Assembly: GCA_025454075.1 (NCBI GenBank)
Contig: JALOPD010000065.1
Location: 1-15,599 of the forward strand
DNA length: 15,599 nt
Direction of reading: 5' to 3'
Source of the DNA: Desulfobacterales bacterium
GTDB taxonomy: Bacteria; Desulfobacterota; Desulfobacteria; Desulfobacterales; UBA2174_A
Shown here piece after piece: positions 9,191-15,590 of this stretch. Numbering within the stretch: position 1 is the first letter of the stretch; each line of letters begins with the position of its first letter. The notes below the pieces were generated by a model. That model was given only the letters and a program-made list of their open reading frames with translations. It was not told where the DNA came from and did no database searches. A program made the position numbers and the translations under genes.

Positions 9191-10308
9191 ACCTCCAGGC
9201 CTCCGATCATTTCGCAGAAGGCTTCCGCCCGGGTCTTGACCGACTCGAAATTGCCCGTCGCCAGGTCCATTTCCAGCGTAAAGGCCGGGATCCCCTCCTG
9301 CTTGAGCCGCTCGGCCAGCTGCGGCCGGTCGAAAGCGTCCGGCTCGCAGAACCGGATCGCCCAGAAGAGCACGCCGTCGGCTTCGGCGGCCTTCACTTTT
9401 TCGACCAGGTAGGCGTGGCGGTCGCTTTCGGGGTGGTAGATGCAGCAGCAGGGGGCGCCGCTGTAAACGTAGTCGGTGATGCCCGCCACCAGGTCGTCCA
9501 CCCGGAGGGCGTCTTTCGCCGCCGACCGCCAGCCGTTGGCGAAATCGTCGTCGACCACATCCGCCGGCACGTCGTCCAAAACGCCGAAGGCAGCGACCGG
9601 CTCGAACACCATCCCGCTCAGCACCAACCGGGGGCGGCGGCCTTTTCTCGGCGGGAGGGCTTCCAACTCGGCGGACAGGCGCGCCAGCAGCGGCTCGTAG
9701 TCTTCCGGCGGCAGGAAAAAACCGGCCTTGACCGCGGCATAGAAATCCCCGCTGTTCACCACCCCCGGCTTCTGCCGCCGGATGCGGTAAATCTCCCGCT
9801 GCAGGGAACGGATCCGGCCGTAAAGTGCTGCGGAGGTCCGCAAGGCCTCGCGCGATGCCGCGCGGCCGGTCACCGCTGCCAGCCCTTTGAGAACGTTTTC
9901 GATGACGGTGGCGAGATAGGCCTTGCGGGCCGTGTGGGTCTGGGCGGCCGGGATGGAAAATTCCACGGTCGGCTTGGCGAAGAGCCGGCGATAGACCTCC
10001 CGCAGGTTGACCAGCGTGTCGCACAGGGAGGTGAAGGCGTACGCGTCGACCCTCCCGGTGACGCCTCGCATTTCAAGCTCCAGCAGCGAACGGGAGACCG
10101 AGCAGCAGTAGGACTGGAGATGGCCGTCTGCGTGTTCGACGGCCCCCCCTGCCCCCCAGAGCTGGACCGGGTAGCCGCCCGCGGCATGGATCAGCTCCAG
10201 GGGGAAATACGCCGGCATCACGCCGATGACCGGCCGCCCGCACCGCTCCTGGTGTTTGCGGATGGTCCCGGAGATGTCGGCGATCGCTTCGTGGAAAGCG
10301 TTGAACAC
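9187..10308 (-). CDS. 2-hydroxyacyl-CoA dehydratase family protein, first subunit
   Basis: The 373-residue partner of the following gene is also of the HgdB/BcrC family. Candidate cluster ligands are C68/C69 (LQSYCCSVS), C96 (TSLCDTLVN) and C321 (IRFCEPDAFD). The FCEPDAFDRPQLAERL motif and the closing LEMDLATGNFESVKTRAEAF are characteristic of the family. An extra Cys triplet (C287-C289, APCCCIY) is unusual-looking and could add ligand options. A TTG at 10335 would extend the frame by nine residues, but it lies inside a terminator-like hairpin. I prefer GTG 10308, which has AGGAG five bases upstream. The downstream gene overlaps by four bases, so the two are probably made in equal amounts. 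Neighbouring thiolase and hydratase/dehydrogenase genes place the enzyme in acyl-CoA catabolism; the exact substrate is inference. Confidence 0.88.
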   Translation of the reverse strand: MFNAFHEAIADISGTIRKHQERCGRPVIGVMPAYFPLELIHAAGGYPVQLWGAGGAVEHADGHLQSYCCSVSRSLLELEMRGVTGRVDAYAFTSLCDTLVNLREVYRRLFAKPTVEFSIPAAQTHTARKAYLATVIENVLKGLAAVTGRAASREALRTSAALYGRIRSLQREIYRIRRQKPGVVNSGDFYAAVKAGFFLPPEDYEPLLARLSAELEALPPRKGRRPRLVLSGMVFEPVAAFGVLDDVPADVVDDDFANGWRSAAKDALRVDDLVAGITDYVYSGAPCCCIYHPESDRHAYLVEKVKAAEADGVLFWAIRFCEPDAFDRPQLAERLKQEGIPAFTLEMDLATGNFESVKTRAEAFCEMIGGLEV

Positions 10309-10321
10309 CTGGACTCCTGAA

Positions 10322-10345
10322 AGAAAAGCCCGCAAGGGCTTTTCT
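10322..10345 (-). terminator. Terminator-like hairpin between thiolase and dehydratase genes
   Basis: A perfect 10-bp stem AGAAAAGCCC (10322-10331) with GGGCTTTTCT (10336-10345) and a four-base loop begins right at the thiolase stop codon. On the minus strand the descending arm ends in TTTTCTTTC, giving a short interrupted U-tract. This is the shape of an intrinsic terminator, yet the next gene of the same strand starts 14 bases after it. Partial read-through (attenuation) or processing between the two cistrons is likely. Confidence 0.7.
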
Positions 10346-11556
10346 CACCAGTCGTACTTCTCTTTTTCGATGATCGTCGCCACCCCCTGCCCCCCGCCGA
10401 CGCAGGCGTTGGCGCAGCCGTAGCGGCCGCCCTTGGCGTTGAGAATCCGCGCCAGGGTCCCGATCAGCCGGATGCCGGTCGCCCCCAGGGCGTGCCCGAT
10501 GGCGATGCCCCCGCCCATGACGTTGACCTTGTCGCGGTCGATCCCCAACTCCTTGATGCAGTTCAAGGCCACCACGCTGAAGGCCTCGTTGATTTCCCAG
10601 AAGTCGATGTCGGCGGCCTTGAGGCCGGCCCTCTCGAGCGCCTTCCGGCTGGCCGGCACGGGGCCTGCGCCCATGACCGCGGGGTCGACACCGGCAAACC
10701 CGATGGAGCGGATGGTGGCCAGCGGCCGGATGCCTTTCTTCTTCGCCGTCTCCTTGGACATCAGGATCATGGCGGTCGCCCCGGCGTTCAGCGGCGAGGA
10801 GTTCCCGGGGGTGATGACGCCGTCCTTTTTGAAAGCGGGCTTAAGCTCGCGCAGGCCCTCGTAGGTGGCGTCGTCGCGGACGGCCTGGTCCGTCTCCACC
10901 TTCAGAACCGAGCCGTCGGCCTGCTCCGCCTCGATCGGCAGGATCTCCTCCTTGAAAAAGCCCGCGCTGCGGGCCTTTGCGGCCAACTGGTGCGAGCGCA
11001 CGCCCCATCGGTCCATCTCTTCGCGGGAGATCTTGGACTGGGCCGTGAGCTTCTCGGCGGTGAGCCCCATGTTCATGGAGGTCATCATGTCCCAGTGCTG
11101 GTATTCGGGGTTGAGAAAAAGGGTCATGTTGGGGGCGAGCAGCCCCTTGTCCACGTTGCTCAAGCCCATCGCCACCCGCGTCATGTGCTCGTAGCCGGAG
11201 CACAGCACGATGTCGGCGAACTCCTGGGCGATCTCCATGAAGCCGACCTGGACCCCGGCCATGGACGAGCCGCACTGCTGATCGACGAACTTGGCCGCAA
11301 TGCTCTTCGGCAGGTTGGCCATGAAAATGGGGATCCGGCCGCCGTAGGCCCACTGCTCGCCCACGGCCGTGGCGCAGCCGACCAGGAAATCGTCGATCTC
11401 CTCGGCCCGGATGCCGGTGCGCCGGATCACTTCGGGCAGCAGCTTGGCGAGCAGCTCGTCCGCCCGCATGCGGCAAAACCAGTCCCGGGCCGGCTCGTTG
11501 GGGCGCGAACGCGACAGCGCCGTCCTCAGGTACCCTGCAATCACGACCTCTTTCAT
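10345..11556 (-). CDS. Acetyl-CoA acyltransferase (thiolase)
   Basis: This 403-residue thiolase would cleave a 3-oxoacyl-CoA with CoA to acetyl-CoA and a shortened acyl-CoA, or act in reverse. All catalytic elements are present: nucleophile C95 (DQQCGSSMAG), N323-E324-A325-F326, H355 (GGGIAIGHALGATG) and proton-shuttling C385 (CANACVGGGQG). Length and motif order match degradative FadA-type thiolases, although chain-length preference is not readable. ATG 11556 has an excellent AAAGGAGGAG ribosome-binding site. The gene follows the fused hydratase/dehydrogenase gene on the same strand after 143 bases containing an octamer repeat. It is the natural partner of that protein in the last three steps of beta-oxidation. 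The protein ends exactly at a terminator-like hairpin. Confidence 0.95.
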   Translation of the reverse strand: MKEVVIAGYLRTALSRSRPNEPARDWFCRMRADELLAKLLPEVIRRTGIRAEEIDDFLVGCATAVGEQWAYGGRIPIFMANLPKSIAAKFVDQQCGSSMAGVQVGFMEIAQEFADIVLCSGYEHMTRVAMGLSNVDKGLLAPNMTLFLNPEYQHWDMMTSMNMGLTAEKLTAQSKISREEMDRWGVRSHQLAAKARSAGFFKEEILPIEAEQADGSVLKVETDQAVRDDATYEGLRELKPAFKKDGVITPGNSSPLNAGATAMILMSKETAKKKGIRPLATIRSIGFAGVDPAVMGAGPVPASRKALERAGLKAADIDFWEINEAFSVVALNCIKELGIDRDKVNVMGGGIAIGHALGATGIRLIGTLARILNAKGGRYGCANACVGGGQGVATIIEKEKYDW

Positions 11557-11599
11557 GGGTGCTCCTCCTTTGGAGAAAGATGGTTAAACGGCTGAACAG

Positions 11600-11631
11600 G
11601 TATTTAGGTGTTTGGCTATTTGGGTGTTTGG
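11600..11631. repeat. Octamer tandem repeat between fused beta-oxidation gene and thiolase
   Basis: Four consecutive 8-base units are readable: GTATTTAG, GTGTTTGG, CTATTTGG, GTGTTTGG, followed by a degenerate TGTTTGAT. Viewed as 16-mers the two halves match at 14 of 16 bases. The tract is T/G-rich, unlike its GC-rich surroundings, and sits in the 143-base spacer upstream of the thiolase gene. I see no ORF or RNA gene in this spacer. Confidence 0.75.
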
Positions 11632-11699
11632 TGTTTGATGGCCCAAGCGCCTTTTGTTCGTTAGCATCAGGCAGCGACGTCTGCGCGGTTCTCCGCCGA

Positions 11700-13829
11700 T
11701 CATTTCGGGTAAAAGGCTTTCCCGCTCTGCGCCATGTCGGCGATCAGCCGGGCGGGTTTGAAGTGCGCGCCGTACTGCTGCTCGAGCGCGGACAGCTTGC
11801 GAAGGACGTTTTCGGCGCCCCAGCGGTCGGCGTAGCGCAGGATGCCGCCGCGATAGGGCGGGAACCCGGTGCCGTAGATCATGGCCAGGTCCATGTCCCA
11901 GGGCCGGTCGCAGATCCCCTCCTCGATCATGAAGGCGGCCTCGTTGATGGCGGCGGCCAGCATGAGGTCGACGAGCTCCTGCGGGGGGACTTTTTTCGGC
12001 TGGATGCCGTGCGCCTGCAGGTAGGCCCGGACGACCTCGGCCACCTTGGGGTTGGGAACGGGCGTGGGGCCGCTGTAGTCCATGTAGCCGGAGCCGGTCT
12101 TGCGGCCGTAGCAGCCGGTCTTGAAGATCGCCTCGGTGAGCGGGTGGACCTTCCAGCGCTCCCCCAGCCGCTTCTCGAAGGTCCGGTTGACGTGGTAGTT
12201 GATGTCGATCCCGGTGAGATCCGACAAAGCGGCCGGCCCCATGGGCATGCCGAAGTCCACCATGGCGGCTTCGATGGCGGCGCCGTCGACGCCGTCGGCC
12301 ATGAGGAAGACCGAACCGCTCATGAGCGCGATCAGCTGGCGCGACACGTAGAACCCGGGGCCGTCGTTGACGATGATGGGGATCTTCTTGATGCGCCGCG
12401 CAAAGGCGACGCTGGCGGCGAGCGTCGGGTCGGATGTCTTCTGCGCGCAGATGATCTCCAGCAGCTGCATGCGCTGGGCCGGGTTGAAAAAATGCAGGCC
12501 GATCATCCGGCCGGGGTCCTTGAGCACCGAGGCCATCTCGGTGATGGGCAGCGCCGAGGTGTTGGTGGCGAAGATCACGTCCGGGCGGCAGATCCCCTCG
12601 AGCTTTTTCCAGATCTCCTGCTTCACCTGCATGTCTTCGAGGACCGCTTCGATGACCAGGTCGGCGTCCTTCAGGTCCTCCAGGGCCGAGGTGCAGACCA
12701 GCCGGTCTTTCAGCATCCCTTCCAGCTCCGCGGCCGACATCTTCTTGTTCTTGAGGTGATAGTCGAACGTCCCGCGCAGGGAGGCCAGGCCCTTGTCGAG
12801 CGCGGCCGCATGGATGTCCCAGAGCACGGCCTGGAAGCCGCCGGTCAGCAGCAGGTGGACGATGCCGGAGCCCATGACCCCGCCCCCCAGCATGGCCACT
12901 TTCGTGACCGCGGCCGGTTTCAGGCCTTCGATGCGCGGCACCCGGCCGGCGGCCCGCGTGTTGAGGAAAATCCCGATGAGGTTCTGCGCCACGTCGGACA
13001 GCAGGCAGTCCGCAAACAGCTCGGCTTCCCGGTCCAGGTCGGCGTCGATGTCGTAGCCGAGCCCCTTTTCGAAAGCCTCGATGGCCTTGAGCGGCGCGAT
13101 GTACCCCTTGGCCTTGGCGGCCGTCATGAGCGTGGCGAACCCCAGCAGCGCCTTTTTCTCGGCCGCGCTCGGCAGCCGTTCGTAACGGAAGCGCGTGCTG
13201 CGCAGCTTCAGGTTGAGCCGGCCGGAGACGAAGCGCCGGGCGGCTTTCACCGCGGTTTCGACCAGCTGCGCCGGCTCCGCCAGCTCATCCACCAGCGTCC
13301 GCTCGAAGGCCTTTTCGGACGTGACGGCCTTTCCGGTCGTGATCATCTCGAGGGCGTTGGGAAGGCCGATCAGCCGCGGCAGGCGCTGGGTCCCGCCCGC
13401 GCCGGGGATGAGCCCGATCTGGACTTCGGCTTGCCCGAGCTCCACCCCTCGGGCGGCCACGCGGTAGTGGCAGGCCATGGCGAGCTCCAGCCCGCCGCCC
13501 AGGCAATGGCCGTTGATGGCGGCGATCACCGGTTTGGGGCCGGTCTCGATGGAATTGAGAAAGCGGTTGTTGTCTTTGAGCAGCTCCAGGATCTGCGCCC
13601 GCGTCCGGATGTCCTTGATCTGCGTGATGTCCGCGCCGGCGATGAAATTCCGGCCGACCCCGGTCAAAACGACGGCCTGGACCCCGCCGTCCCGGAAGGC
13701 CTCCGCGATGGCGCCGGCCAGTTCCCGGACAAAATGCTCCGACAGCTGGTTCACCGGCGGGTTGTCCATGACCAACAGCGCAACCCCTTCTCGCATCTCG
13801 ACTCTGATCGTTTTGTAATCCGTTTTCAT
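11700..13829 (-). CDS. Fused enoyl-CoA hydratase / 3-hydroxyacyl-CoA dehydrogenase (FadB/FadJ type)
   Basis: The 709-residue bifunctional enzyme hydrates 2-enoyl-CoA and then oxidises the 3-hydroxyacyl-CoA with NAD. Residues 1 to about 200 form the crotonase domain: oxyanion-hole segment IAGADI, catalytic E115 (GHCLGGGLELAMACH) and E135 (GQAEVQIGLIPGAGGTQRLP). The dehydrogenase begins at about 308 with the Rossmann motif MLGGGVMGSG (313-322). It has S425 (TNTSALPI), H446 (GLHFFNPAQ) and E458 as catalytic residues. The Asn usual in DGPGFxxNR is Ser here (S496), a substitution tolerated in trifunctional-protein alpha subunits. Length is close to E. coli FadJ. ATG 13829 has AGGGGGGAG upstream. 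The gene is divergent from a MerR-type regulator and heads the thiolase-dehydratase group, so it is the likely promoter-proximal cistron. Confidence 0.95.
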   Translation of the reverse strand: MKTDYKTIRVEMREGVALLVMDNPPVNQLSEHFVRELAGAIAEAFRDGGVQAVVLTGVGRNFIAGADITQIKDIRTRAQILELLKDNNRFLNSIETGPKPVIAAINGHCLGGGLELAMACHYRVAARGVELGQAEVQIGLIPGAGGTQRLPRLIGLPNALEMITTGKAVTSEKAFERTLVDELAEPAQLVETAVKAARRFVSGRLNLKLRSTRFRYERLPSAAEKKALLGFATLMTAAKAKGYIAPLKAIEAFEKGLGYDIDADLDREAELFADCLLSDVAQNLIGIFLNTRAAGRVPRIEGLKPAAVTKVAMLGGGVMGSGIVHLLLTGGFQAVLWDIHAAALDKGLASLRGTFDYHLKNKKMSAAELEGMLKDRLVCTSALEDLKDADLVIEAVLEDMQVKQEIWKKLEGICRPDVIFATNTSALPITEMASVLKDPGRMIGLHFFNPAQRMQLLEIICAQKTSDPTLAASVAFARRIKKIPIIVNDGPGFYVSRQLIALMSGSVFLMADGVDGAAIEAAMVDFGMPMGPAALSDLTGIDINYHVNRTFEKRLGERWKVHPLTEAIFKTGCYGRKTGSGYMDYSGPTPVPNPKVAEVVRAYLQAHGIQPKKVPPQELVDLMLAAAINEAAFMIEEGICDRPWDMDLAMIYGTGFPPYRGGILRYADRWGAENVLRKLSALEQQYGAHFKPARLIADMAQSGKAFYPK

Positions 13830-13897
13830 CGTTCTCCCCCCTGCAGGTTGGGACGTCCGCCAAGTGATGTACCGTGCAACACGCTATACGCTCAATC

Positions 13898-13925
13898 TAT
13901 CTATAATAACGATTAAATTTGTCAA
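13898..13925 (-). promoter_or_regulatory. Candidate promoter of the acyl-CoA gene cluster
   Basis: On the minus strand TTGACA (13925-13920) is perfect. The downstream AT-rich stretch offers TAGATA (13903-13898, 16-base spacer) or TATAGA (13905-13900, 14-base spacer) as -10; neither is ideal. The -35 box lies inside the inverted repeat 13911-13945, so a protein bound there would block or activate it. The location about 70 bases before the fused beta-oxidation gene fits. Confidence 0.42.
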
Positions 13926-13945
13926 CATTTTTCTTGACTTTAATC
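13911..13945. promoter_or_regulatory. Inverted repeat, candidate operator of the divergent MerR-type regulator
   Basis: GATTAAA (13911-13917) pairs with TTTAATC (13939-13945), and inside it GTCAA (13921-13925) pairs with TTGAC (13934-13938). The outer arms match 7 of 7 and the inner arms 5 of 5, offset by a few bases. It is AT-rich in a GC-rich genome and lies between the divergent fused beta-oxidation gene and the MerR regulator. A plus-strand TATAAT (13902-13907) just precedes it. Binding by the neighbouring regulator is inference. Confidence 0.55.
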
Positions 13946-14024
13946 GACGTGGAAGGCAGCATGGACCGCAAACCGACACGCGCCGGCCGGCGGCCGGCGG
14001 CCACCGAACGATGCGACAGGGCCT

Positions 14025-14747
14025 ATGCGGATCAGCGAACTGGTTCAGAAAACCGGGGTGCCCAAGGAAACCATTCACTTCTATCTCCGCGAGGGGCTTC
14101 TGCGCAAACCGCGCAAGTCCGGGGCGAACGCCGCCGACTACACCAGCGGGCACCTGGAGCGCATCCTCCTGATCAAGGAGCTACGGGACAGCTTCTTCCT
14201 GCCCATCCCCGAAATCAAGAAGATTCTAAAGCAAACGCGCAAACAATCCCCCTCCGATCAGGCCGCCTCCGATTTCCACAACAAGTATTTCCGCCCGCTG
14301 GACCGCCTGCTGTCGACCGAGATCGTCGGCCGGGACGCATTTTGCGAAGCCACCGGCCTGGGCCGCAAGTGGCTGGCGACCATGGAGACGTGGGGCGTCA
14401 TCACCTGCCGGGAAAAAAGCGGCAAGCCGGTCTATTCCCGGGACGATCTCATCATCGGCCGCCTGATGGTGGACATGGACCTGCTTGGCTTCGGGCCCAA
14501 AGACGGCTATGATCCGGAAGAGCTGAAACGCATCGCCGATTTCATCCGGGACTTCGTGCGCAGCGCCCATCGGGAGTACTACCGGCGCAACCTGGCGCGG
14601 CTCTCTTCCGCCGAAATGGATGCGAAGGGCAGCCGGTTCGCTGAAATCATGAGTCTCTTCTTCTACCACATCTACCGCAAGCTGGCGCGGGAAGAGTACC
14701 GGCGCCTGCGGAGCGCGATGCGGCCGGCGAAATCGCGCTGGCCGTAA
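14025..14747 (+). CDS. MerR-family transcriptional regulator with a second HTH-like segment
   Basis: The 240-residue DNA-binding protein opens with a MerR winged-helix domain (1-70): ISELVQKTGVPKETIHFYLREGLL is the helix-turn-helix and first wing, and YTSGHLERILLIKELR the second part. A second segment (about 103-157), FCEATGLGRKWLATMETWGVI plus a wing-like SGKPVYSRDDL, looks like a divergent second MerR-type domain. The C-terminus is helical and rich in Arg and Tyr. The conserved metal-binding Cys pairs of metal-sensing MerR proteins are missing, so an organic or CoA-type ligand is more likely; this is inference. ATG 14025 is the only start before the homology; its ribosome-binding site (AGGG) is weak. 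It is divergent from the acyl-CoA gene cluster and sits 39 bases before the DUF1847 gene. Confidence 0.88.
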   Translation: MRISELVQKTGVPKETIHFYLREGLLRKPRKSGANAADYTSGHLERILLIKELRDSFFLPIPEIKKILKQTRKQSPSDQAASDFHNKYFRPLDRLLSTEIVGRDAFCEATGLGRKWLATMETWGVITCREKSGKPVYSRDDLIIGRLMVDMDLLGFGPKDGYDPEELKRIADFIRDFVRSAHREYYRRNLARLSSAEMDAKGSRFAEIMSLFFYHIYRKLAREEYRRLRSAMRPAKSRWP

Positions 14748-14786
14748 CTTCAGCAGGGAGCCCCCTGCCGACAGGAGTCATGCCGA

Positions 14787-15488
14787 ATGACGGAACCGCT
14801 TTCACCGGAAAAAACCGATTGCGCCGCCTGCCCGTTCAAGAATGCGGAGCGGCTCTGCATGAACCCGGAGGGAAAACACCCCGAGGTCTGCCCCACCCTG
14901 GCCGCGGGGGATGTGATCGCCGCGTCGTTCAGGGAATACGAAAAGCCGGAGATCCGCGAGTTTGCCTACCAGGCCTCGGTCCAGGAAGCCGAAGGCTACG
15001 CCGGCCGCGAGCAGGGGTATGCCCGGGTCCAGCCGCTCAAGCCGCGCATCCTGGAGATCGCCGAGTTCGCCCGCCGCATGAAATACGCCCGCCTGGGGTT
15101 GATCTTTTGCGCGGGGCTCGCCCGCGAAGGCAAGCTCGTCGCGGAATTTTACCGCGCCAAGGGTTTCGAGGTTGTCTCGACCATCTGCAAGGTCGGCCGG
15201 GTGCCCAAGGAAAAAATAGGGGTCGCGGACGAGCAGAAGATCGCGATCGGCCGCCACGAGAGCATGTGCAACCCCATCTGCCAGGCCATGACGATGAACG
15301 CCGCCCGGACCCACTTCAACGTGCTGCTCGGGCTGTGCGTGGGCCACGACTCGCTGGTCTTCAAATACAGCGCGGCGCCCTGCACGGTGCTGGCGGCCAA
15401 GGACCGGGTCTTCGGCCACAACCCGCTCGCGGCGGTCTACACGCTGGACAGCTACTATCGATACCTCAAGCAGCCGCTGGAAGATTAA
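14787..15488 (+). CDS. DUF1847 cysteine-rich protein
   Basis: The 233-residue soluble protein matches what I know of DUF1847, a family of unknown biochemical function thought to bind metal. The N-terminal block C12-x-x-C15, C24 and C35 looks like a zinc- or Fe-S-type site. Further Cys are C108, C134, C161, C165, C184 and C199. The conserved stretches SMCNPICQAMTMNAA, LGLCVGHDSLVFKYS and AKDRVFGHNPLAAVY are the family's signature region. ATG 14787 has AGGAG nine bases upstream; the earlier ATG at 14780 is too close to it and in another frame. A 6-bp hairpin GCAGGG/CCCTGC (14753-14768) lies between the regulator stop and this gene, without a T-run. Co-transcription with the regulator is likely. 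The function is unknown; a redox or metal role is a guess from the Cys content. Confidence 0.87.
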   Translation: MTEPLSPEKTDCAACPFKNAERLCMNPEGKHPEVCPTLAAGDVIAASFREYEKPEIREFAYQASVQEAEGYAGREQGYARVQPLKPRILEIAEFARRMKYARLGLIFCAGLAREGKLVAEFYRAKGFEVVSTICKVGRVPKEKIGVADEQKIAIGRHESMCNPICQAMTMNAARTHFNVLLGLCVGHDSLVFKYSAAPCTVLAAKDRVFGHNPLAAVYTLDSYYRYLKQPLED

Positions 15489-15535
15489 AACTTCAGACAG
15501 ATATTAAGGGTTGCATAATTGTATAGACACGGACG

Positions 15536-15590
15536 CCCCCTCACCCTGCCCTCTCCCCCAGGACTGGGGGAGAGGGTAAGGGAGAGGGGG
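15536..15590. repeat. Long palindromic intergenic repeat (CCCTCTCCC type)
   Basis: The arms pair in three blocks. CCCCCTC (15536-15542) pairs with GAGGGGG (15584-15590), CCCT (15544-15547) with AGGG (15579-15582), and CCCTCTCCCCCA (15549-15560) with TGGGGGAGAGGG (15565-15576). The loop is GGAC and no T-run follows. It resembles the CCCTCTCCC/GGGAGAGGG intergenic palindromes common in many proteobacterial genomes. It may be the 3' end structure of the regulator-DUF1847 transcript or a dispersed repeat. The 47 bases between the DUF1847 stop and this repeat are AT-richer and show no feature I can support. Confidence 0.75.

Noticed and set aside
10309..10335. TTG at 10335 as the start of the first dehydratase subunit
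   Set aside because: It sits in the loop of a terminator-like hairpin and lacks a ribosome-binding site, whereas GTG 10308 has AGGAG at good spacing.
12312..12344. Ser at position 496 replacing the catalytic-region Asn in the dehydrogenase domain
   Set aside because: Thr or Ser at this place is found in active fused trifunctional-protein alpha subunits, and the Ser/His/Glu residues are present, so inactivation is not supported.
11559..13916. A 785-codon plus-strand open frame opposite the fused beta-oxidation gene
   Set aside because: It has no recognisable domain and is antisense to a gene whose every catalytic motif is intact; a compositional shadow.
13961..14512. ATG at 13961 with a GGAAGG upstream, opening a frame that overlaps the MerR-type gene
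   Set aside because: It is out of frame with the regulator. Its product has no family features beyond the start and runs antiregister through the conserved HTH. No frameshift is needed because the regulator is complete from 14025.
14753..14768. GCAGGG/CCCTGC hairpin as a terminator between the regulator and DUF1847 genes
   Set aside because: A 6-bp stem without a T-tract, directly before the next gene's ribosome-binding site; not enough to call.
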